Shown piece after piece: positions 57,505 to 64,000 of a stretch of DNA of 64,000 nt (within the stretch, counting starts at the first letter, position 1; each line of letters starts with the position of its first letter). The translations under genes and the position numbers were made by a program. Origin of the DNA: Bacteroidota bacterium (GTDB taxonomy: Bacteria; Bacteroidota; Bacteroidia; Cytophagales; Cytophagaceae). The notes under the pieces were generated by a model. That model was not told the origin of the DNA, ran no database searches, and was given only the letters and a program-made list of their open reading frames with translations. The stretch spans positions 1 through 64,000 of the forward strand of contig JAEVZS010000032.1 in assembly GCA_023392125.1 (NCBI GenBank), read 5' to 3'.

Positions 57505-58241
57505 TGATTAAGGCTGTTTTGATTGATGATGAATCTTCTGCTATAGAAGTATTGCAGGAAATCGTCAAATGCTATATACCAGATATAACAATTGCCGCTA
57601 CTGCGGATACTGCAAACCGGGCAGTCGATGCTATACGTACCTGTAAACCGGATCTGATATTTCTGGATATACGGCTTGGCAATGATACGGGCTTTGAGGT
57701 TCTGGAACGAACCAGAGAATTTAACTATGAAGTGATCTTCACAACTGCTTACGGTGAATACAGAGAAAAAGCCTTCGATTTTTTTGCGCTTAACTATCTG
57801 ACCAAACCCATCGATGTTGACAAACTGGAGATAAGTATCGAACGCTATAAACTACGCAATCAGAATACATATACTCAGGACAAGCTCGATGAGCTCAAAA
57901 AGATGGCCGGACGATCCTCAGGACGAATCGCGCTTTCCGTAAAAGACGGTTATACCATAGTACCTGTGGAAGATATTGTACGGTGTGAGGCAGACTCAAA
58001 TTATACCAGCGTATACATAAAAGACAACCAGTGCATAGTTGTGGCAAAGACATTAAGCTATTTTGAATCTCAGCTGCAGGGGTATCGATTCTTTCGCATT
58101 CATAAAAGTCATCTGATCAATACAGATTATGTGAGGGAAGTAAAGACAGACGGGTCTGTACTACTATCCAACAATCATAAAGTAGTCGTAGCACAGCGGC
58201 TTCGGAAAACATTCATGGACTACCTCCAGAATATGTATTGA
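57504..58241 (+). CDS. LytTR-family response regulator
   Basis: A 245-aa partner of the upstream kinase: receiver domain with D55 as phospho-acceptor (LIFLDIRLGN), acidic pair D8/D9, then a LytTR DNA-binding domain at about 138-243 (IALSVKDGYTIVPVEDIVRCEADSNYTSVYI...FFRIHKSHLINTDYVREV). The TAATG overlap with the kinase gene implies translational coupling. Targets not visible. Confidence 0.95.
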   Translation: MIKAVLIDDESSAIEVLQEIVKCYIPDITIAATADTANRAVDAIRTCKPDLIFLDIRLGNDTGFEVLERTREFNYEVIFTTAYGEYREKAFDFFALNYLTKPIDVDKLEISIERYKLRNQNTYTQDKLDELKKMAGRSSGRIALSVKDGYTIVPVEDIVRCEADSNYTSVYIKDNQCIVVAKTLSYFESQLQGYRFFRIHKSHLINTDYVREVKTDGSVLLSNNHKVVVAQRLRKTFMDYLQNMY

Positions 58242-58419
58242 ACAAACAGGGACTCCTTTTTCAGGACAAGTCCATGTCGTCAGACCTTAATGTTGCAGTC
58301 TGCCCCGAAACGTTCGCTCAGTTATTTCAGCCGTTTACTCAGCATACACTATCCTATACTCATTCTGTATTTCTGTTTGAATAATCATCCGATAGATTTA
58401 TCAAAAAAACAGTAAACGT

Positions 58420-59085
58420 ATGAGCAAAATAATCTTTTCAAACAACTGGTTACGCTACAGTATTATTTTCATACTGTTGCATGGTATATTCAGCACGCAA
58501 GCACAGACAGAAAATAACGTTCATCTTAAAAATGAAATATGGGCTGATCTTCCTCTATACAGCTTCAGAAATCCGGATCAGATATCATATCCATCCATAA
58601 CTTACAAAAGAGCCCTGACTCGACGCTCTTATCTAAAAGCTAGTGTAAATACATCGGAACGGAATGCTCGACTCCAAACAGAGCAAATGGGCTTTACAGA
58701 GATAAGCAATAATAGCTTCTCCAGAAGTTTGGGGGTTAGCATTGGCTATGAACGCCGAAAAATATTTAATGAACGGTTGTCCCTCTTCTATGGACCAGAG
58801 GCAGGCTTAATGTTGTATGATAATAACAGTAGTTCTTATCAAAGTGACTTTGCCCTGGACAGACATAGTGTCTTCAAAAGAAGTTCATATTATGCAGGAG
58901 TATCAGGAGGCGTTTTGTTCAATCTGGGCAAACACATTTCGACCGCCTTATCTTATGGTTATTTCTGCTATATCCACGAAACAAGACTCAAAGAAAACAT
59001 GAATGACGTAATAAAAACCAGCAAATCGTCGTCCATGACATTTAGCCACACGCCCGTAATGATCAGTGCGATAGTCAAATTCTGA
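58420..59085 (+). CDS. Outer-membrane barrel-like protein of unknown function
   Basis: A 221-aa secreted protein. Hydrophobic N-terminus ending FSTQAQ as signal peptide, then repeated amphipathic strands (SYPSITYKRALTRRSYLKASVN; LGVSIGYERRKIF; SALSYGYFCYIHET) and a C-terminal strand ending in F (MISAIVKF), as in outer-membrane barrels. It lies 178 bp after the LytTR regulator on the same strand and may be a target of it (inference). Confidence 0.6.
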   Translation: MSKIIFSNNWLRYSIIFILLHGIFSTQAQTENNVHLKNEIWADLPLYSFRNPDQISYPSITYKRALTRRSYLKASVNTSERNARLQTEQMGFTEISNNSFSRSLGVSIGYERRKIFNERLSLFYGPEAGLMLYDNNSSSYQSDFALDRHSVFKRSSYYAGVSGGVLFNLGKHISTALSYGYFCYIHETRLKENMNDVIKTSKSSSMTFSHTPVMISAIVKF

Positions 59086-59113
59086 TGCTTATTTTCTGTA
59101 GTAAGGGTATGAA

Positions 59114-59140
59114 CAACAGACCGGAAATATCGGTCTGTTG
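59114..59140. terminator. Bidirectional terminator
   Basis: Perfect 10-bp arms CAACAGACCG (59114-59123) and CGGTCTGTTG (59131-59140), 7-nt loop. It lies between the convergent barrel-like and lipoprotein genes. Confidence 0.6.
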
Positions 59141-59153
59141 ACTTATATGTATG

Positions 59154-59504
59154 CTACTGCTTTTTAAAAGGGCCTTTGACTTCTACCGGCACCACATTTT
59201 TCTGCCCGTCTCTGTGGGTAAAGATTACGAGACAGGATTCATTGCTTTTCCAGTCAAACAGTACGTTCGATTCATCCAGCTTGTCTGCATATACTTCTGT
59301 TGTGACTTCCATATCCTCTCCGCCATGTGTCAGCATAATATGTGCTGTATAGGGCTCCAGGCTACTCACCCGTTCGCCATATACGGAGATCTGCATTTGC
59401 CCGTCGGCAGACGACGAGCTCAGCTTGTTTGTTTCTTCCTTCTGACAGGCCGAAACCATCCATGTCAGCATAAGGATCAGGCTGTAAAATACGATTTTCT
59501 TCAC
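59154..59504 (-). CDS. Small lipoprotein of unknown function
   Basis: A 116-aa lipoprotein with lipobox V17-S-A-C20 (LMLTWMVSACQKEET). The mature part is a small beta-rich domain (QISVYGERVSSLEPYTAHIMLTHGGEDMEVTTEVYADKLDES...SCLVIFTHRDGQKNVVPVEVKG). No family recognised. Convergent with the barrel-like gene. Confidence 0.75.
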   Translation of the reverse strand: MKKIVFYSLILMLTWMVSACQKEETNKLSSSSADGQMQISVYGERVSSLEPYTAHIMLTHGGEDMEVTTEVYADKLDESNVLFDWKSNESCLVIFTHRDGQKNVVPVEVKGPFKKQ

Positions 59505-59722
59505 TGTGCTACTTTTTAGGTTAAGTGCAAAAATACCATATAATCTTTACATATGTATATTTTTGATTGTTTTATCCGGTAACCACTCCGGCTGATTATG
59601 CAGCCATATCTGCAAGCAATCTTTCCGGTCATCCATCCACTTTTTTCTATTTCTTTCCCTGTTTTCCGGTTTACTTTTCACACTTCTGTTCGTCTACTGT
59701 CTGATTACCTTAAACCGGACCT

Positions 59723-60838
59723 ATGAAAAAAAAGATCATATTTGTTGGTTCTGCCAGTTTTCTGGTCCTGACAGGTATCTTTTTCATTTTTTTCAAACAC
59801 GAGGCTTTTCAGGTATTTCCGACGGATCAGATCAACCCGGTTTTTTATAATGACCAGATCGATCAGGGGCGATCACAGATATTACGACAGGAAATGGATC
59901 GTCTGGAAATCCGCTTTCAGTATAGCCTTGACTCAGGTTTCTTCTATCCGTACTGCGGGGTGGCTTTAAAGCCTGCCAATACGAAAATGTGGGATTTCTC
60001 GGAATACGACCGTTGCCGTATCACACTTAAGACTGAGGGACTTAGCAGCGTTTTTATGTACTTTCATGTCTTTGATCCGAATGTCCGTGACAGAGCAAGC
60101 CGTCATTCATTCAGGCGGCTTCTGCACAATATGAAAGTAGTGCCGGATTCTGTCCAGACGGTTGAGCTGATTTTCAGCAAGTTTGAAACACCTACCTGGT
60201 GGTACGCTCTCATAGAGCAGGACAAGTCCGATTTCGGCAATCCGGATCTGTCACAGGTCGAATCGGTGCATTTTACAAGTGGTCTGGACAAAACCTTCAG
60301 AACAAGCGCGGGCTTTGACCTATATGAAATCTCCATGATCAGAAGCCATACGCCGGCCTATATTCTGCTGGGCAGTATCTGGTGCATCATTATGGCCGGA
60401 TATAGTCTGTATTGTATGCAAAGCAGCCGGAGTAACAAGAAGGAAGTACCTGCCCCGGTCCGGGAGGTGGTACAGAAAATTGAAATTGCCTACAAACCTG
60501 TGGATACAGAACCTGACAGAAAGCTCGGGTTTATTGATTATATCAATTCCAGTTTCCAGGACCCGACGCTGACGCTGAGCAGTGTCGCTGAAAGCACGGG
60601 GCTGAGCGACCGGACGATCTCGGGGTACATTGCAGAACATTACGGCTGCAATTTCAAAACGTATGTCAACAATATCCGGATCAACGAGGCGAAACGACTG
60701 CTGGAAGAAAAGGGGCTGAGCAGCGGAGAGGTAGCCTACCTTGTGGGCTTCAACAGCCCGGCCAATTTTAACAGAGTATTTAAAACCATGGAGGGATGCA
60801 ACCCTACAGAATATATACAACGTCTTCAAAAAGCATGA
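59723..60838 (+). CDS. Membrane-bound AraC-family regulator with periplasmic sensor domain
   Basis: A 371-aa protein. TM1 at about 6-24, a periplasmic beta-rich domain (about 25-205; YCGVALKPANTKMWDFSEYDRCRITLKTEG recalls carbohydrate-binding jelly rolls, which is inference), TM2 at about 212-230 (YILLGSIWCIIMAGYSLYC), and a cytoplasmic AraC HTH pair at about 270-368 (LTLSSVAESTGLSDRTISGYIAEHYGCNFKTYVNNIRINEAKRLL...VAYLVGFNSPANFNRVFK). A DNA-binding protein held in the membrane would signal directly from periplasm to promoter. It lies 104 bp upstream of the CE4-GH8 enzyme gene, its most likely target. Confidence 0.87.
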   Translation: MKKKIIFVGSASFLVLTGIFFIFFKHEAFQVFPTDQINPVFYNDQIDQGRSQILRQEMDRLEIRFQYSLDSGFFYPYCGVALKPANTKMWDFSEYDRCRITLKTEGLSSVFMYFHVFDPNVRDRASRHSFRRLLHNMKVVPDSVQTVELIFSKFETPTWWYALIEQDKSDFGNPDLSQVESVHFTSGLDKTFRTSAGFDLYEISMIRSHTPAYILLGSIWCIIMAGYSLYCMQSSRSNKKEVPAPVREVVQKIEIAYKPVDTEPDRKLGFIDYINSSFQDPTLTLSSVAESTGLSDRTISGYIAEHYGCNFKTYVNNIRINEAKRLLEEKGLSSGEVAYLVGFNSPANFNRVFKTMEGCNPTEYIQRLQKA

Positions 60839-60942
60839 TTTTCTGACATTATCCACGTTTTTGGTAACGATAATGCGGATTTTGTAAAAAGAATATCATG
60901 CTTAATGTGCAATTTTAAATCCAAAAAAATCTTCAATTATTT

Positions 60943-63900
60943 ATGCTGTATAGAAAATCATTTTTGTTATTGCTTTGTGTGCTGCTCGGCGCATCTGTCA
61001 TGGCACAAATTCCATCGGCGTACAGAGTCGGCACGTGGAGGGATTTCAAGCCGGCGGCTGTCTCCTATACGTTTGACGACAATACGAGCAATCAGATTCC
61101 GGTCGCAATTCCTCTTTTTGACAACTATGGCTTCAGGACGACGCTGTTTACAGTCACTCAGTCGATGAATCCGAACTGGAACAATATCAGAAACGCAGCC
61201 TCCAAAGGACATGAAATTGCAAGTCATACTGTCACACATGCGGATCTGAGCAACTCCAATGTGCAGACGCAGGACAATGAGCTAAAAAACTCACAGTCTA
61301 CGATCAATACGCAGATTCCTTCGCAGAAATGTGTGACGGTAGCCTATCCCAATTGTAATATCGGCGATGTGTCAACGATACAGAAGTATTATATAGCCGG
61401 CAGAACCTGCAGCGGCCAGATCATACAGAGCAATCCGACTGATTTTTACAGGCTCAGCTCGATTATCTGCGGCAATCAGGGGGTAAATACCGCCAATGAT
61501 ATGAATACGAGACTCAATTCGGCCAAATCTTCAGGAGGCTGGGCCGTATTCCTTCTACACGGTATTGATAATGACGGTGGATATTCTCCGCTTTCCTCAA
61601 GCGTATTATCATCACACCTGAGCCATGTCAATACGAACAAGGCTGACTTCTGGGTAGGCACATTCGGAGAAGTTGTCAAATACATTAAAGAGCGAAATGC
61701 GCTGTCTATCAACGAAACAGCAGTCAACGCAGATTCGATCCGGATCACACCTACAGACAATCTGGACAACTCGATATACAATGTACCTGTTACGGTTCGC
61801 AGACAATTGCCTTCCGGCTGGCAAAACGGCCGTGTACGCTCAGGTTCTGCGATTGTACCTTCCAGCATCGTCACCGACAACGGTACATCCTATATACAGT
61901 TTGACGTAATTCCGGACAATGGAGTGTATACGCTGGCCAATGCAGACAAATCATCTGACAATCCGGGAACTGTCACTTCTGAATCCTGCACAGAACCCGG
62001 CGAAGGCGCTTTCCACACCGGAGTATACCGCAATATGTTTAAGGAAGTCCTTGGTAAAACCGATTCTGAGGTCAATGCCAAAGTCAATGCCGCTTTTCAG
62101 CACATTTTTTACGGTTCGGCCAATCAGAAGCTGTACTATGAAACAGGAAGCGATATGGCTTATATCCTGGATGTGCATAACAACGATGTGCGCAGTGAAG
62201 GTATGTCATATGGTATGATGATCTGTTTACAACTTGATAAAAAAGCTGAATTTGACAAGCTCTGGCGGTGGACCAGACAGTATATGCAGCATCGGTCTGG
62301 AAATCTTAACGGTTATTTTGCCTGGCAGCTCAGAACCGACGGTTCGATCATTGACAATAACCCGGCTCCGGATGGCGAAGCGTATTTTGTCACTGCCCTT
62401 TTCTTTGCCGCTCACCGCTGGGGCAACGGTACGGGGATATTCAACTATGAGGCGGAGGCTCAGGATATCTTAAATAAAGTGATGAGCAAAAACGGCTCAG
62501 GCGGCATAAACAACCTGTTCAACAGCAGCTCGAAGCTTATCACTTTCGGACCAAACGGCGGCTCTTACGATTATACGGATCCATCCTACAATCTTCCGGG
62601 ATTCTGGGAGCTATGGTCCCGCTGGTCTGCTACCAACCAGTCTTTCTGGGCACAGACTCCGGCTGCTTCCCGCAAGCTGCTGAGAGACGCCTCGCATCCG
62701 GTATCAGGGCTTAGTGCGGATTACTCCGAATTTGACGGTACCCCCAAGGCCACTTCATTCAATGCAGACGCCAACAAGTTCATGTACGACGCATGGCGTA
62801 CGATTATGAATATCGGCATGGACTACCACTGGTTCAAGACAGATCCCCAGCAGCCGGTCATTGCAGAGCGTTATCTCAACTTTTTCAAAAATCAGGGTTC
62901 CGGATACAAAAATCATTACAACTGGGATGGCTCCAATGCGCATGGCGATCATTCTACCGGTCTGGTAGCCTGCAATGCAGTGGCAAGTCTGGCAGTAAGC
63001 AACACAACGCTTACCAGACCGTTCCTCGAAGAGTTCTGGAACATAGGTATTCCTTCAGGCACCTATCGCTACTACGATGGTATGCTGTATATGCTGGCGA
63101 TACTAAACTGCTCCGGGCAGTTTAAAGTCTGGAAACCGGAATGCGAAGACGCCTGTCAGACTCCGGCTCCTGCCGTAACAGCTGTAATCAGCTACGAGCT
63201 GGGTGAAACTGCCACTCCTCTCAGCGCAAGCGGTACCTCTCTGAAATGGTATACCAGCTCTGCCGGCGGAACGGCTCTGGCAAACGCTCCGACGCCCACT
63301 ACTTCGGCAGCCGGCACCACGACGTATTATGTATCCCAGACACTGAATGACTGCGAAGGACCAAGAGCGGAGATTACGGTACATGTTTCATATATCCACA
63401 AAATATACAAAACGGCCACCGCTCCGGTGATCGATGGCACTGCAGATGCGCTGTGGCTGAATCCTGACAGTAAGGAAATATGGGCAGAAAATGTCATCCT
63501 GCCTACTGTCTCCGGCCCGGCTGATCTGAGCGGAAGCCTGAAGCTGCTGTGGGACAATGACTATGTATACTTCTATGCAGAAGTGACCGATGATGTAAAA
63601 CAGAATGACAGTCAGAATTCCTACGAGGATGATGCTATTGAAATCTACTTTGATATTAACAACGACAAGGCTACTTCGTACGGAGCCAATGATGTGCAGT
63701 ATTCATTTGGCTGGAACGACGGGACAGTGGTAGGCGCTCTGCCTTCCGGGCGTTCCGTAGCAGGCATTGTCTATACGGCTGTATCTACTGCCGAAGGCTA
63801 CAATGTAGAAGGCCGTATTCCGTGGACTACTCTGCAGAGCTCTCCTCTGGTCGGCCAGCTGATCGGTATCGAGTTTATGATCAATGATGATGACAATGGC

Positions 63901-64000
63901 GGAGGCCGTGACGGCAAACTTGCATGGAATGCTACCACAGATGATGCATGGCAGAATCCTTCTCTTTTCGGGACTGGTATGCTGGCCGATCTTCTGCCCG
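60943..64000 (+). CDS. CE4-GH8-CBM9 multi-domain xylan-active enzyme (3' end outside window)
   Basis: Open from ATG 60943 to the window edge (1019 codons seen). Signal peptide (about 1-21, GASVMAQ). A CE4 polysaccharide-deacetylase domain at about 30-250 has T43-F-D45-D46 and the metal motif H95-T-V-T-H99. A GH8 domain at about 350-730 has E419 (SEGMSYGM), D477 (PDGE) and D616 (YDAWR) in the catalytic places. A short Ig-like domain (about 735-815) follows, then a CBM9-like domain from about 818 (ATAPVIDGTADALWL...DDAIEIYFDINNDKATSYG). A T9SS sorting domain is expected beyond the edge. Deacetylase plus GH8 points to acetylated xylan. Its GH8 domain closely resembles the one at 35322-37301. Confidence 0.9.
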   Translation, partial: MLYRKSFLLLLCVLLGASVMAQIPSAYRVGTWRDFKPAAVSYTFDDNTSNQIPVAIPLFDNYGFRTTLFTVTQSMNPNWNNIRNAASKGHEIASHTVTHADLSNSNVQTQDNELKNSQSTINTQIPSQKCVTVAYPNCNIGDVSTIQKYYIAGRTCSGQIIQSNPTDFYRLSSIICGNQGVNTANDMNTRLNSAKSSGGWAVFLLHGIDNDGGYSPLSSSVLSSHLSHVNTNKADFWVGTFGEVVKYIKERNALSINETAVNADSIRITPTDNLDNSIYNVPVTVRRQLPSGWQNGRVRSGSAIVPSSIVTDNGTSYIQFDVIPDNGVYTLANADKSSDNPGTVTSESCTEPGEGAFHTGVYRNMFKEVLGKTDSEVNAKVNAAFQHIFYGSANQKLYYETGSDMAYILDVHNNDVRSEGMSYGMMICLQLDKKAEFDKLWRWTRQYMQHRSGNLNGYFAWQLRTDGSIIDNNPAPDGEAYFVTALFFAAHRWGNGTGIFNYEAEAQDILNKVMSKNGSGGINNLFNSSSKLITFGPNGGSYDYTDPSYNLPGFWELWSRWSATNQSFWAQTPAASRKLLRDASHPVSGLSADYSEFDGTPKATSFNADANKFMYDAWRTIMNIGMDYHWFKTDPQQPVIAERYLNFFKNQGSGYKNHYNWDGSNAHGDHSTGLVACNAVASLAVSNTTLTRPFLEEFWNIGIPSGTYRYYDGMLYMLAILNCSGQFKVWKPECEDACQTPAPAVTAVISYELGETATPLSASGTSLKWYTSSAGGTALANAPTPTTSAAGTTTYYVSQTLNDCEGPRAEITVHVSYIHKIYKTATAPVIDGTADALWLNPDSKEIWAENVILPTVSGPADLSGSLKLLWDNDYVYFYAEVTDDVKQNDSQNSYEDDAIEIYFDINNDKATSYGANDVQYSFGWNDGTVVGALPSGRSVAGIVYTAVSTAEGYNVEGRIPWTTLQSSPLVGQLIGIEFMINDDDNGGGRDGKLAWNATTDDAWQNPSLFGTGMLADLLP

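Overview
The window looks like a Bacteroidota chromosome. Several secreted proteins end in type IX secretion (T9SS) sorting domains, and there is a hybrid histidine kinase, a two-component-propeller kinase with a LytTR regulator, GH8 glycosidases and a type VI-B CRISPR system. No rRNA, tRNA, insertion sequence or prophage was recognised. I do not assign a genus.

Layout. 1-4549: the 3' part of a CRISPR array (14 repeats, the first cut by the window edge), its own terminator, then a 1161-aa Cas13b effector with both HEPN motifs. No cas1, cas2, csx27 or csx28 is visible. 4793-5473: a HAMP/PAS sensor-like protein. 5711-26723: eight genes on the minus strand. In transcription order they are a metalloprotease-like lipoprotein, four tandem paralogues of an unknown secreted protein, and three very large T9SS surface proteins of 2492, 1049 and 1284 aa. 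26885-30557: a GNAT acetyltransferase, a hybrid histidine kinase with a LuxR-type output and an outer-membrane barrel protein, probably one operon.

30767-34805 is an AT-rich accessory island. It holds two small XRE regulators, a 101-aa protein of unknown function with a heavily palindromic leader, and a tight four-gene cassette: a membrane protein with an SH3-like tail, an Mrr-like PD-(D/E)XK nuclease, a TIR/deoxyribosyltransferase-like protein with a C-terminal anchor, and an unknown protein. This cassette is the best candidate here for an undescribed, probably anti-phage, system.

35322-54587 is mostly ordinary chromosome: a GH8 glycosidase, a PAS-LuxR regulator, two MFS transporters, two paralogous SLC13-type permeases flanking a nitric-oxide detoxification operon (hmp-nsrR with a recognisable NsrR operator), thiL, an A-type Fe-S carrier, two tiny lipoprotein-like genes, mutS2 and nhaA. 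54643-58241 encodes a propeller sensor kinase and its LytTR regulator, followed by a barrel-like protein and a small lipoprotein. 59723-64000 pairs a membrane-bound AraC regulator with a large CE4-GH8-CBM9 xylan-active enzyme that runs off the right edge.

Together the genes suggest a polysaccharide-degrading, surface-protein-rich bacterium with RNA-targeting CRISPR immunity and a second, uncharacterised defence-like island.
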